Shown here: in pieces, positions 1-7,946 of the stretch
How positions within the stretch are numbered: the stretch's first letter is position 1
How the letters are laid out: the number at the start of each line of letters is the position of its first letter
DNA from: an uncultured Prochlorococcus sp.
GTDB lineage: Bacteria; Cyanobacteriota; Cyanobacteriia; PCC-6307; Cyanobiaceae
NCBI GenBank assembly: GCA_902550485.1
Contig: CACCZQ010000001.1
Location: 104,708 to 168,707 of the forward strand
Reading direction: 5' to 3'
Length of the DNA: 64,000 bases
The notes under the pieces: generated by a model
What the model was told of the DNA's origin: nothing
What the model saw: only the letters and a program-made list of their open reading frames with translations
Database searches by the model: none
Position numbers and translations under genes: made by a program

Positions 1-262
1 TATCATCTTCATTAGGATTGAAATGATTTTCTTTATCTAATCCATCTATTCCAAATGATTGTAAGAGGTTATCAATCCCCCCATCATTTTTTGAACCATT
101 CCTTCTAAAGCTGTTAGCTTTTTTCAGCCAAAGAGAAATTGTCGAATTATGGTGTGCAAATTTCTCCACAAATATCCTTTCTTCCAGTGTAATTGATTTA
201 TCTTGAGCAATTCTTTTAATTATTCCTTGGATTTTTAGTCGTTTTGCATTACTAAGAAGCAT
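1..262 (-). CDS. Hypothetical protein, cut by the window edge
   Basis: An open frame reads leftward from an ATG at 262 with no stop before base 1, so at least 87 residues are present. It begins MLLSNAKRLKIQGIIKRIAQ and is rich in Lys, Asn and Ile; the middle (ITLEERIFVEKFAHHNSTI) looks helical and the C-terminal part is acidic. I do not recognise the family. Codon use matches the surrounding AT-rich genes. Confidence 0.55.
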   Translation of the reverse strand, partial: MLLSNAKRLKIQGIIKRIAQDKSITLEERIFVEKFAHHNSTISLWLKKANSFRRNGSKNDGGIDNLLQSFGIDGLDKENHFNPNEDD

Positions 263-520
263 TTTTGATCAATTCATTATCCTTTTTATAGGAGGGATTT
301 CTGAATATATCTTGTCAATGTTAATTTCAACAAATTGACTATTTTAAGAGGTTTTTAAGCAAGAAAAGTCTTAAGACACAAAAAAAGGGGATCAAAAAGT
401 TATGCATGATACTTTTATTTATTTATCAAACTTATAGTTCATACAAAATAGATAAAAAAAATCAATCCATTCTCAAAGACACTTTAAAATCAAGAAAAAG
501 TCGACTCAATTGTTGCATAA

Positions 521-556
521 TAGTAAACCTGTACTATTATTAGTACAGATGTATTA
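521..556 (+). promoter_or_regulatory. Two tandem LexA/SOS-like boxes
   Basis: Two sites fit the cyanobacterial LexA consensus RGTAC-N3-DGTWCB with one mismatch each: AGTAAACCTGTACT at 522-535 and AGTACAGATGTATT at 542-555. They are spaced 20 bases apart, about two helical turns. They overlap a larger 8-base-arm palindrome, CTGTACTA-TTAT-TAGTACAG, at 529-548. The pair ends 8 bases before the ATG at 564, where a repressor would block transcription. Assignment to LexA is inferred from the motif only. Confidence 0.5.
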
Positions 557-563
557 TTAAGAC

Positions 564-770
564 ATGAAAGTGATTTCATCTTCTCCCTATGCCCCTTTTA
601 ATTCAAAAGAGTGGAATTTTCTAATAAGCAAAAATGTAAAGTTTGAAAATACTCCAATAAAGATTCAAAAAAAATTTTATAGAACTTCTACTCTAAAAAA
701 GATTGAAAAAGATAAACTTTTGCAAGAGAAGATTGAATTGCACCAACAAATGCAACTTGTATTCGGATAG
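564..770 (+). CDS. Small basic protein, possible SOS-regulated gene
   Basis: A 68-residue protein rich in Lys, with a helical charged C-terminal half (KKIEKDKLLQEKIELHQQMQ) and no membrane segment or signal peptide. I do not recognise the family. The ATG sits just behind two LexA-like boxes, suggesting induction by DNA damage; that link is inference. It is monocistronic, with about 90 bases before the next gene. Confidence 0.6.
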   Translation: MKVISSSPYAPFNSKEWNFLISKNVKFENTPIKIQKKFYRTSTLKKIEKDKLLQEKIELHQQMQLVFG

Positions 771-861
771 AAAAAAAATTCACTAACAATCTTTTTATTG
801 AATATTATTTTACGAGATCCAATTTTTTGTTAGATTAGTAGAAATACAAGAAGGATTTAAT

Positions 862-1152
862 TTGGCTGTTGATCGAGAACTTTTAAAAGAAGTTACCCAA
901 GAACTTTGGAATACCGTAAAAAAACTAAGACCTGAGATAGATCGGCAAACTCGACTTCAATTAGTTTTAAAGGCCTTATTAACTATTGGAGATTTACCAG
1001 ATCAAATGCAAGCTGCCATGGTAGTAGGTGTTTGCGCAGAAATGGATAAAAGTGATGTTGATAATGTTGAAACTAATTCACAAAATCAAGATTCAAGCGG
1101 AGTTGATACTTCTACAGGCAGAAAAGTAGTTAGAAGAAGTTCAGCTAAATAA
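862..1152 (+). CDS. Conserved picocyanobacterial protein (TIGR03894-like)
   Basis: 96 residues from a TTG start preceded by AAGGA at 851-855, well placed as a ribosome binding site. The N-terminal two thirds (LLKEVTQELWNTVKKLRP to VVGVCAEMDK) are helical and resemble a small family restricted to Prochlorococcus/Synechococcus (TIGR03894, from memory). The C-terminal third is a low-complexity Ser/Asn/Asp tail ending in a basic patch. Function is unknown. Confidence 0.75.
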   Translation: MAVDRELLKEVTQELWNTVKKLRPEIDRQTRLQLVLKALLTIGDLPDQMQAAMVVGVCAEMDKSDVDNVETNSQNQDSSGVDTSTGRKVVRRSSAK

Positions 1153-1163
1153 ACCTTAAACGA

Positions 1164-1367
1164 TCATCCTTTAATTTTCTTTGATTCGTTTTTATTAAGT
1201 CTATTGAATAGGTAATATGAAATTACAATTAAAAGAGGAACGAATATTGAATGTAAAGTCATCATTAATTCTGTTTGGCCCATTCCTATAAGATTTGACT
1301 CGTTTGGAAGTTGTTCTGACCAAGTGCCAACTAAATGCCAGGCTTGAGGAATTGATAAGAAAAACAT
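1164..1367 (-). CDS. Small membrane protein, unknown
   Basis: 67 residues with one strong membrane span near residues 36-54 (HSIFVPLLIVISYYLFNRL) followed by a basic tail, so probably an N-out single-span protein. The N-terminal part carries Trp and polar residues. It converges on the 862 gene with 11 bases between the ends. No family recognised; it lacks the ExxN-type motif of high-light-inducible proteins. Confidence 0.6.
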   Translation of the reverse strand: MFFLSIPQAWHLVGTWSEQLPNESNLIGMGQTELMMTLHSIFVPLLIVISYYLFNRLNKNESKKIKG

Positions 1368-1481
1368 ATAAGAGCTATAAGTTAAGTTTATGTTCAGATA
1401 AAGATTATCATTATTGAACGTTTTTGCTTTCTTTATTCTTATTTCTTAACTAAGTATTTGTAGAGTTAAAAAGAACTTGAT

Positions 1482-3011
1482 TCATAAATTTATTTTCTTA
1501 AGAAGAGTTTTAAATTCTTTTTTACCAATAATTTTTTCAGCTGCGTAAGCGCCACTTGCTGAAACAGCAGGAATTCCAATACCTGGAAATGTACTTGCAC
1601 CGCAAGTAAATAAATTTTTCACTGGAGTTTTGCAGCCTGGGAAAAGACCCTTTGCTGCAGATAATGCAGGGCCATAACTACCGCAATAGGTATTGGTGAA
1701 CTTTTTATGAGTGATCGGGGTTCCTAGCATCTTTAAATCAATCCTTTCATCTATATCAGGGATGAATTTTCGCACTGCATTAAGGAATATTGAACATCTT
1801 TCTTCTTTCAAATTTCTATATTCTAATTCCTTTGAATTTAGGTTTTCCCAAATTTCCCAAGGTTCATTTGCGGGAGTATATCCATGAAGAACATGTTTCC
1901 CTTCAGGGGCCATATTTTTATCTAAAACAGATGGGATTGAAAATACAGCTATATTTCTTTCTGCGGTTATACCTTTTTCCCACTCATCAACATGTATCGC
2001 ATGTATTGGCAAATTTTCAAGACCATCAGCATCAAAACCTAGATGTATATGAAGGAAAGAATCACATTTATTAGGATTCAAAACTTTTGCATTCCATTTT
2101 TTTGAAATTTCATTTGGAATTAACTTTTTTAAATTCCAAACATCAGTATTCGTGACAACAGATTCACAACTATAACTAGAACCATTATTAAGAGTTATAC
2201 CTGTGGCTAAATTTTTATTGAAATTAATTGTCTTTACTCTCGAAGAAAGAATTAATTCTCCTCCATTTTTTTTAAATCCATTAATTAAAGCTTTTATGAT
2301 AGATTCACTACCTCCTTTGGGGTATTCAAGGTATGAATTTGGTTCAAACCATTCGTTAAATAAAGTAGCCATCGCAGCTGTATTTGTATCATGCATTGAC
2401 ATACCACTTATCAAAAAGCTCAATAAATCAACCCAATTTCTGAGAAAAGGATCCTTTAGATGATTATTTACTAAATTCCCAAAGCCTTTATTAATTTTTG
2501 CTATTTGATTGATATTAGGTAAAAATTTTGAGGTTAAATTTATTAGATCTAAGAAATTTATTGATTCTGGAGAAAATGAGAGTAAAGGTATTTCATTTAT
2601 TATTTGGCTGAGAGGTTTTATTCCGGAAATAAATGATTCCCATTCTTTCACAGATTTCTCACCTCTTAAAGTTTTAATTGTTCGTTTAAAAGGTTCTTCT
2701 CCTACATCAAGATTAAAATTGCCTTCTGGGACAATTACTTGCCAACCTTTGTATTGAAATAGTTCAACTTCTTCATCAAGTAATTTAAGAATTTGCCCTA
2801 GGGGATTAGTTGTCGGCCATTTACCTATTCCACTCCACAATGAAGGACCTGATTCGAAAGTGTAACCTTTTCTTTTGAAACTGTGAGCAACACCTCCCGG
2901 CTGGGTATGTGCTTCACATATAAGTACTCTTTTTCCTGATAAAGCTAGAATTGACCCACAGCATAATCCACCTATTCCACTGCCAATTATTACAACATCG
3001 TACTTGTCCAT
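1482..3011 (-). CDS. CRTISO/phytoene-desaturase-like FAD oxidoreductase
   Basis: 509 residues. The N-terminus has the dinucleotide-binding motif GSGIGGLCCGSILALSGKRV (about residues 11-30) and the following EAHTQPGGVAHSFKRKGYTF segment typical of carotenoid isomerases and desaturases. The C-terminus has the matching FAD motif (LFTCGASTFPGIGIPAVSAS). The family acts on carotenoids or other isoprenoids in membranes. The sequence differs from what I recall of canonical CrtH, so I call it a CrtH paralogue with unknown substrate and give no symbol. It has its own upstream region and no obvious operon partner. Confidence 0.85.
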   Translation of the reverse strand: MDKYDVVIIGSGIGGLCCGSILALSGKRVLICEAHTQPGGVAHSFKRKGYTFESGPSLWSGIGKWPTTNPLGQILKLLDEEVELFQYKGWQVIVPEGNFNLDVGEEPFKRTIKTLRGEKSVKEWESFISGIKPLSQIINEIPLLSFSPESINFLDLINLTSKFLPNINQIAKINKGFGNLVNNHLKDPFLRNWVDLLSFLISGMSMHDTNTAAMATLFNEWFEPNSYLEYPKGGSESIIKALINGFKKNGGELILSSRVKTINFNKNLATGITLNNGSSYSCESVVTNTDVWNLKKLIPNEISKKWNAKVLNPNKCDSFLHIHLGFDADGLENLPIHAIHVDEWEKGITAERNIAVFSIPSVLDKNMAPEGKHVLHGYTPANEPWEIWENLNSKELEYRNLKEERCSIFLNAVRKFIPDIDERIDLKMLGTPITHKKFTNTYCGSYGPALSAAKGLFPGCKTPVKNLFTCGASTFPGIGIPAVSASGAYAAEKIIGKKEFKTLLKKINL

Positions 3012-3050
3012 TAAATATTTACTTTACTCTTCTCGTAAAACTAATAAGTT

Positions 3051-3161
3051 TTAAACAAATGTGTTAGTTGAAGTTGTAATACTTAGGACAACGGCAAGGA
3101 AAAATATGTAGGGAACTACTTTTAGAGGTATGTATCCTTGACTTTTAGAGATGAAATCCAT
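3051..3161 (-). CDS. 36-residue single-span membrane protein
   Basis: A short frame beginning MDFISKSQGYIPLKVV and ending in the hydrophobic stretch YIFFLAVVLSITTSTNTFV. One membrane helix covers about residues 15-31. It lies upstream of the oxidoreductase gene on the same strand, 39 bases away, so the two may be co-transcribed. Function unknown; called from codon composition, hydrophobicity and position. Confidence 0.5.
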   Translation of the reverse strand: MDFISKSQGYIPLKVVPYIFFLAVVLSITTSTNTFV

Positions 3162-3330
3162 GGATTTAATTACTTTATGTAAATATATTAACGAGATCTT
3201 GTTCCTTATGTGTGCCAAAAAATTATTTTTTTGGAAATATATTGAAACAAAGAAATCTTTTTGGAGATATTTTTAACTAATAACATTTTTTATAGAGTTA
3301 TCTTAGTATTTGATTCTTAGATTAACTATT

Positions 3331-3816
3331 ATGAAACGATTTCCTGATATTAATGAAATTAAAATTTTAGAAAAAAATTCTCAAAAAAACGGTAGCGGAA
3401 TTTTATATGAGGAATTGTTAGGAATATGGAAGTTTAAGTATGTATGGGGAAAGGAGTCAGATGAAATCAAAAATATACCCAGTTCTATTCTCCAAGTATT
3501 GTCGGCAAGACTCGAATTAAAAAGTAAAAATAAAGAGGATCAAATAAATTATGAAATAAAAAATTCAATTAATTTCGGATTACTTAATATTACTTTTATA
3601 GGCAGTGCAGAATTAAAAGGGCTTAGACCTTTATTGGCTTTTTATTTTGAAAAATTGAAAATTAGTATTAGTAGTTTTCCAGTTTTTAATAAGGAATTAA
3701 AAAAACCAGAAGAAAAAAAAATGCCTTTTTTCTCTCTTGTAGGAATTAGCACTAAAGATAATTGGTTATGTGCTCGAGGAAGGGGCGGAGGGCTTGCGAT
3801 ATGGGTTAAGTCTTAA
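3331..3816 (+). CDS. Conserved cyanobacterial protein, fibrillin/lipocalin-like
   Basis: 161 residues from the ATG at 3331; a TTG at 3310 would add 7 residues without support. The final segment NWLCARGRGGGLAIWVKS resembles the conserved C-terminal strand of cyanobacterial and plastid PAP/fibrillin-type proteins, and the middle has alternating beta-like hydrophobic residues. A role in binding lipophilic molecules at thylakoids would fit that family but is inference. The stop lies 2 bases from the end of the convergent Nif11 gene. Confidence 0.7.
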   Translation: MKRFPDINEIKILEKNSQKNGSGILYEELLGIWKFKYVWGKESDEIKNIPSSILQVLSARLELKSKNKEDQINYEIKNSINFGLLNITFIGSAELKGLRPLLAFYFEKLKISISSFPVFNKELKKPEEKKMPFFSLVGISTKDNWLCARGRGGGLAIWVKS

Positions 3817-3817
3817 T

Positions 3818-4033
3818 TTAGTGATATTCTCCTGGATGATCAACCTTTCTTACGGTAACTTTATCAACTTTTTGTCCATTAAATCTTAAGAGATCATCTC
3901 CTGAAAAGTCATAACCTAAGCGTTGACCAATTAGGGCTACATCATCCGCTGTAGAGGATGATGTAACCTGCTTTTTTAAGTCTTCATCAGATTGCATCTT
4001 GATTAAAAATTTTCTAATTTCAGAAAAACTCAT
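3818..4033 (-). CDS. Nif11-like leader-peptide family protein
   Basis: 71 residues. The first half (MSFSEIRKFLIKMQSDEDLK...) and the later DDVALIGQRLGYDFSGDDLL match the Nif11 / nitrile-hydratase-leader fold (TIGR03798), best known as leader of lanthipeptide precursors (prochlorosins). There is no double-Gly cleavage site and no Cys/Ser/Thr-rich core; the C-terminus is instead basic and polar (DKVTVRKVDHPGEYH). No lanthipeptide synthetase is in the window, so this is probably a standalone Nif11 protein of unknown function. Confidence 0.8.
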   Translation of the reverse strand: MSFSEIRKFLIKMQSDEDLKKQVTSSSTADDVALIGQRLGYDFSGDDLLRFNGQKVDKVTVRKVDHPGEYH

Positions 4034-4124
4034 TACTAGAATTTGATTGATTGATGTAAAAGAAATTTATAAAATCTTTTTCTTAGTAAGAACAAGATAA
4101 ATAGATAATCATTATAATATTTTT

Positions 4125-4442
4125 ATGACTTACTTATTCCTCTACATAGTTGGCATAATTTTAATTTGGTGGATATATCGCGTTGGTTGGCTTGAGGCGC
4201 TCAAAACAGTAGTTAAAGTTATAGTTCCCTCAGCGCTTATTATTTTATTTAATATTAAAGCCGGAAGATTACTTTTTAAAAGTCCTGTAGTCGGTTTACT
4301 AAGCGCTTTGCCTACCTCAATTTTTATTTTTAGAGGTTCATTGCCTTTAGTTAGTTATATAAATAACTGGATTGAAAATAAAATAAATAAGTATGATGAT
4401 TCGGAAGTTATAGATACTGATTCTGTGCCTTTAGATGATTAA
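4125..4442 (+). CDS. Small membrane protein, unknown
   Basis: 105 residues with three hydrophobic segments: residues 3-20, about 33-47 and about 55-75. It ends in an acidic tail (YDDSEVIDTDSVPLDD) that is probably cytoplasmic. No family recognised. It converges on the 4454 gene with 11 bases between the stops. Confidence 0.65.
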   Translation: MTYLFLYIVGIILIWWIYRVGWLEALKTVVKVIVPSALIILFNIKAGRLLFKSPVVGLLSALPTSIFIFRGSLPLVSYINNWIENKINKYDDSEVIDTDSVPLDD

Positions 4443-4453
4443 TTTAATTTAAT

Positions 4454-4846
4454 TCAATCGAAGCCAAGAAATAATTCTTTGTGTACAACAAGAACATCAA
4501 ATAAACTTGTTCCATGAATAGGACTTAATGGAATTTTGTCTATATTCAATGCTTCTGCGCAAATTAAATGAGCATCCCATTTTGTATCGTGATCACTTAT
4601 TTCAATTGACCACTCAATTACTTTTTTGAAATGATCTGGCATCTCCGAACCAATTTTTCTGCAAATTTGACATAGAACTGACAAAAGAGGAGGCTTTGAT
4701 GGCCTTTTTAAATCTTTAATAAGACTAGTCTGCGTAAAAACACTTGTATAGCGGATGTAGTCTATTAATTCATATTCTTCTTTAGTAAGAGCTGCTTTAT
4801 CTAATGCTCTTTCAAATTCGTCTATGGGGGTTATGGGCCTATCCAA
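4454..4846 (-). CDS. Conserved hypothetical protein following tatA
   Basis: 130 residues, soluble, mostly helical, with several Cys and His residues (VLCQICRKIG, HLICAEALN). I do not recognise the family. It starts 4 bases after tatA on the same strand and is very probably in the same transcript; no functional link to protein export can be read from it. Confidence 0.7.
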   Translation of the reverse strand: MDRPITPIDEFERALDKAALTKEEYELIDYIRYTSVFTQTSLIKDLKRPSKPPLLSVLCQICRKIGSEMPDHFKKVIEWSIEISDHDTKWDAHLICAEALNIDKIPLSPIHGTSLFDVLVVHKELFLGFD

Positions 4847-4850
4847 GATA

Positions 4851-5117
4851 TTATTTTTTGCTGTTTTCTGAATCTATTTTTTCTTGATTAATTTCATTGG
4901 TTTGATTGCTTTCTATAGATTTAGGAGATTCATCTTTATCATCTTCGTTCATAACTTGATCGATTTCATTTTGAAATTCATTCGACGCTTTTTTAAGACT
5001 TTTCAAAGTTTTACCAAGCTGTTTTCCTAATTCTGGAAGCTTTTTGGGACCAAAAATTAAAAGAGCTAAGATAAGTATTACAGTAACTTCAGGCAAACCT
5101 ACACCAAAAATATTCAT
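4851..5117 (-). CDS. tatA: Twin-arginine translocase subunit TatA/E
   Basis: 88 residues. A short N-terminal span (MNIFGVGLPEVTVILILALLIF) is followed by the diagnostic FGPKKLPELGKQLGKTLKSLKKA amphipathic helix, then a long acidic tail rich in Asp, Glu and Asn. TatA oligomerises to form the pathway that exports folded proteins across the thylakoid and plasma membranes. Length fits TatA. It is first in a two-gene unit with the 4454 gene. Confidence 0.93.
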   Translation of the reverse strand: MNIFGVGLPEVTVILILALLIFGPKKLPELGKQLGKTLKSLKKASNEFQNEIDQVMNEDDKDESPKSIESNQTNEINQEKIDSENSKK

Positions 5118-5207
5118 AAATGATAACTATTTAAATAATTAGGAAATCTACTATTAAATATAGTCAAATCATGTAAAAATTTCATTATTGGAATAGCTTT
5201 TTTAATA

Positions 5208-5345
5208 TTAAAAAATTTTGAAAAATATTATTGTTATTAATACTCCTTTAAAGAAAACTAACCAAAGTAATTGATAATCACTCAATTTAAATTGTTTTTG
5301 GTACCAATTTATAAGAGTTTTATGTTTAGCTATTAATTTTCTCAT
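5208..5345 (-). CDS. 45-residue membrane miniprotein
   Basis: An ATG frame begins MRKLIAKHKTLINWYQKQF and ends in a hydrophobic run (LLWLVFFKGVLITIIFFKIF). A basic N-terminal half and a single C-terminal span suggest a small membrane-anchored protein. It lies alone in the gap between tatA and the 5521 gene. Unknown function; support is the intact frame and typical composition, with no strong ribosome site. Confidence 0.45.
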   Translation of the reverse strand: MRKLIAKHKTLINWYQKQFKLSDYQLLWLVFFKGVLITIIFFKIF

Positions 5346-5520
5346 TTTCAACGAGATTATTTATTCCTATCACTTATTTTATCTTAATTTCTTTTATTAT
5401 AGATTTGTAGAAATCCTAGATTCTCCTTAAATTAAATTATCCTATTAAATTTTAATCTTTTTCTAAATTAATTTTTTCTTAATTACTGAAACTATTCGCT
5501 TAATATTTACTATAAAAAAA

Positions 5521-5760
5521 ATGAAGTACTTATTTGTTGTTTTTTACCTTTTTTATCTAATTTATCCAGCTGAAGCCGTTACCACAAAAATGTTTAAAGT
5601 ATTGGATACTTGTGCAAGATATCGACTCGGTGAGATTAATGCTAATGAGACTATAGAAAAACTAAAATTAAAATTAACGAATTCTTCCACTAGTGAGCCA
5701 AAGGACCTAGTAAAAAAGTATTGCTCAGTATTTACTCCAAATGAAAAAATTGAATTTTAA
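5521..5760 (+). CDS. Small secreted protein, unknown
   Basis: 79 residues with a clear signal peptide (MKYLFVVFYLFYLIYPAEA, cleavage after about residue 19) and a mature part of about 60 residues. The mature part carries two Cys (LDTCARYRLG and KKYCSVF), which could form a disulfide. The layout of a short helical body plus paired Cys also occurs in the 35668 gene. Function unknown. Confidence 0.6.
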   Translation: MKYLFVVFYLFYLIYPAEAVTTKMFKVLDTCARYRLGEINANETIEKLKLKLTNSSTSEPKDLVKKYCSVFTPNEKIEF

Positions 5761-5776
5761 TCTTAGTAATACATAT

Positions 5777-5911
5777 TTAGTTATTCTTTTTTGAATAACC
5801 TTTAGCTTTGTTTCGTATTTCTTTAACTTTTTTGAAATTATTTATTTTTAAATTAAAAATAACTCCTAAAAAAAGAAGAAGAAATAAAAATATATAAATT
5901 ATTAATTCCAT
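5777..5911 (-). CDS. 44-residue single-span membrane protein
   Basis: The frame begins MELIIYIFLFLLLFLGVIFN, one N-terminal membrane helix, followed by a Lys/Asn-rich cytoplasmic tail (FKKVKEIRNKAKGYSKKNN). It converges on the 5521 gene with a 16-base gap. The span plus polar tail resembles other cyanobacterial miniproteins. Function unknown. Confidence 0.5.
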   Translation of the reverse strand: MELIIYIFLFLLLFLGVIFNLKINNFKKVKEIRNKAKGYSKKNN

Positions 5912-6060
5912 ATTATTGAATTAATAAATTCACCTTAGTTTATTTCAATAATTTTTTAGTATCTTTTAAAACAAAAAAATTGACTTTAGTACCAGTTATT
6001 TATTTAAAGGCCACAAAAAAAACATATTAACCTCTAATATGTAATTTTATAAGAATCATT

Positions 6061-6510
6061 TTGAAGATTGGAGATCAAATTCCAGAGTTTTCTTTACTGG
6101 ATCAAAATGGAGTTAAAAGATCAAATAAGGGATTAAAAAATCCTCTTGTTTTGTTCTTTTATCCAAAAGATGATACTCCCGGTTGCACTATAGAAGTTTG
6201 CGGATTTAGAGATAAGTATGACTTATTTAAAGTATTAGGTGCACAAGTTTGGGGAGTCAGTAATGGAAGTACCTCAAGTCATTTAGCATTTGCCAATAAA
6301 AATAAATTACAATATCCATTACTTTGTGATACGAATGACGCTCTTAGGAAAGCTTTTAAAGTTCCTAAAGTATTAGGTTTTATGGATGGTAGGGTAACTT
6401 ACGTTATCGATCGCAAAGGGACAGTTAGGCATATTTTTAGAGATTTATTGAATGGTCCTGAACACATTAAAGAGGCAATTAGAGTACTTAAGGAAATTCA
6501 AAATCAATAA
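6061..6510 (+). CDS. bcp: Peroxiredoxin Q / bacterioferritin comigratory protein
   Basis: 149 residues from a TTG start. It has the thioredoxin-fold peroxidase signature FFYPKDDTPGCTIEVCGFRD with peroxidatic Cys42 and resolving Cys47, the atypical 2-Cys spacing of PrxQ. These enzymes reduce H2O2 and alkyl hydroperoxides with thioredoxin and protect the photosynthetic apparatus. Length is normal for the family. It appears monocistronic. Confidence 0.92.
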   Translation: MKIGDQIPEFSLLDQNGVKRSNKGLKNPLVLFFYPKDDTPGCTIEVCGFRDKYDLFKVLGAQVWGVSNGSTSSHLAFANKNKLQYPLLCDTNDALRKAFKVPKVLGFMDGRVTYVIDRKGTVRHIFRDLLNGPEHIKEAIRVLKEIQNQ

Positions 6511-6587
6511 ATTTTTATTCAAAGAATTTTAGATTAATAACTTTTGTTTTATTATGGTTTCAGCTTTTTTTTAAATATATTAAGAAA

Positions 6588-6668
6588 ATGGGAATGCAGG
6601 CTGTTGATCTTGCTATTGAAAATGGAGTGGATCTTGACACGGTACTCCAATCCCTCCAAAAATGCTAA
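6588..6668 (+). CDS. Possible 26-residue upstream peptide
   Basis: A short ATG frame (MGMQAVDLAIENGVDLDTVL..) ends in a TAA that overlaps the start of the next frame by 7 bases, so translation could be coupled. The peptide is acidic and helical. It could be an N-terminal piece separated from the 6662 frame by a frameshift rather than an independent gene. Weak support. Confidence 0.25.
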   Translation: MGMQAVDLAIENGVDLDTVLQSLQKC

Positions 6669-6880
6669 ATCTATACAATAGAATTATGGAAGAGGAGAAT
6701 AAAAGACAAAGGAGTGGTGTTAAAAAATCAATGAGAAATAGATGCATCAAAACGGGTTCTAAGCATTTTGATAAAGAAACATTGAATCAATTATTAATAG
6801 ACTCTGGATGGGAAGGTCTTAAAGAAAAGGAAATTTTTTTAATTATCTTAAATATCTTTTATGGTAATTATTTTATATAA
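6662..6880 (+). CDS. Small hypothetical protein
   Basis: 72 residues, very basic at first (EEENKRQRSGVKKSMRNRCIK), then KHFDKETLNQLLIDSGWEGL, a helical segment that looks conserved, then a hydrophobic end. A start at the Met of MEEENKRQ (codon 9) is equally plausible. Not recognised. The relation to the overlapping short frame at 6588 is unclear. Confidence 0.45.
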   Translation: MLNLYNRIMEEENKRQRSGVKKSMRNRCIKTGSKHFDKETLNQLLIDSGWEGLKEKEIFLIILNIFYGNYFI

Positions 6881-6931
6881 ATAAATAAATCGAGAAATAA
6901 TTAAATATTTTTTTAGATCTAATTTTTTGGA

Positions 6932-7276
6932 TTATTTAAACCATCCTTTTTTTTTAGACGATAATATTTTCTCTTTTTCAGCTTTTGTTTTATTACTTGC
7001 TTTTTTAAAAGCTAAGTTAGCTTCTATAATTGTAACTATTGATATAAAAAAAAGACCAGAAATTCCAATTATTTGTTCACTTTGAGAGGGTTCTGAATCT
7101 CCTTGCAAAAAAAAACCTAAAGCGAACCATGCAGTACTAGCAGTGATGGTAAAAAAATAGGGTTTCCATCTTCTTTGATATAGGTAACCCGATCCTAAAC
7201 CAGGAAGAAAATTTAAAAAAGATGCTACCCACCCTTTTGAAGATGCAAGTATTTCGTCTCTTGAGGGATAAGACAT
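6932..7276 (-). CDS. Conserved membrane protein with TM2-like core
   Basis: 114 residues with hydrophobic segments near 17-32, 40-56 and 68-88. The motif FLNFLPGLGSGYLYQRRWKP recalls the PGLGxxYxG(R)xxxG loop of TM2-type cyanobacterial membrane proteins. The C-terminus is Lys-rich. The small 34-residue frame 5 bases upstream is probably in the same operon. Function unknown. Confidence 0.7.
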   Translation of the reverse strand: MSYPSRDEILASSKGWVASFLNFLPGLGSGYLYQRRWKPYFFTITASTAWFALGFFLQGDSEPSQSEQIIGISGLFFISIVTIIEANLAFKKASNKTKAEKEKILSSKKKGWFK

Positions 7277-7281
7277 TTATA

Positions 7282-7386
7282 TTAAGTATTTATTAAATGT
7301 GAATTTATATAAGCAAAAGATATTGCTGCACAAATTACCCAGCTAAAGGGTAAGAACATTCTTATTTTTTCTTTATTATTATTCAT
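7282..7386 (-). CDS. 34-residue membrane miniprotein
   Basis: The frame starts MNNNKEKIRMFLPFSWVICA and contains one hydrophobic segment (FLPFSWVICAAISFAYI). It ends 5 bases before the ATG of the 7276 membrane gene on the same strand, suggesting a two-gene unit. No family recognised. Confidence 0.45.
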   Translation of the reverse strand: MNNNKEKIRMFLPFSWVICAAISFAYINSHLINT

Positions 7387-7455
7387 TATTTAATTATGGA
7401 AAATATTTTTAACATTTGTGGATTTAATGGATTCCTTAAGATTAAAAGAATTAAA

Positions 7456-7478
7456 AAAGACGGTTAAAAACCGTCTTT
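7456..7478 (-). terminator. Rho-independent terminator
   Basis: A 10-base perfect stem (AAAGACGGTT / AACCGTCTTT) with a 3-base loop. On the minus strand it is followed by a run of T. It lies 28 bases beyond the stop of the 7506 gene, which it should terminate, separating it from the 7386-6932 unit. Confidence 0.85.
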
Positions 7479-7505
7479 GGAAAAAATAATTTCTCTAAAA
7501 ATAAA

Positions 7506-7880
7506 TTATTTATCTTTTGAAGCTGAGAGTACTTTAAGTTCTTTTTTTACTTCTTTTTCTCTCTCTTCAAGATGTTTTAGTTGAGCTTTAAAAGCATCTT
7601 CAAGTCTTACTTTTTGTTTTGTAATTTCATCAAGCTCTTCTTGATGTTGGTTTTTCTTTAACTCCTTCATTTCACTATCGGAAATAACATATACTGGGCG
7701 ATATGAAGGTGTTTCAAAAAGAAGATCAAACATTGAATACATAAGTGACCTTTGAATTAGTACAAACTTAATATCTGATAATTCTTTGAAATATGAAAGG
7801 ATAAATACCGAAGATATTGATACGGCAAATACACCGAATTTCGGTTTACCTAACTTAACCGCCCAGTATTTACCGATCAA
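7506..7880 (-). CDS. Membrane-anchored coiled-coil protein, unknown
   Basis: 124 residues. A hydrophobic segment near residues 14-30 (KFGVFAVSISSVFILSYF) is followed by a soluble part. Residues 72-118 form a charged heptad-like coiled coil (MKELKKNQHQEELDEITKQK onward to REKEVKKELKVL). It ends shortly before a strong terminator. Function not recognised. Confidence 0.6.
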   Translation of the reverse strand: MIGKYWAVKLGKPKFGVFAVSISSVFILSYFKELSDIKFVLIQRSLMYSMFDLLFETPSYRPVYVISDSEMKELKKNQHQEELDEITKQKVRLEDAFKAQLKHLEEREKEVKKELKVLSASKDK

Positions 7881-7946
7881 ATTTCAAGATATGTTTTAAA
7901 GTATTAAGGCGATGATTCTAAAGATCTAAATCAAAAAGAAATAAAA

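Noticed and set aside
1790..2757. Three plus-strand frames (94, 86 and 82 codons) opposite the oxidoreductase gene
   Set aside because: They lie fully antisense to a clear 509-residue enzyme and have no recognisable content.
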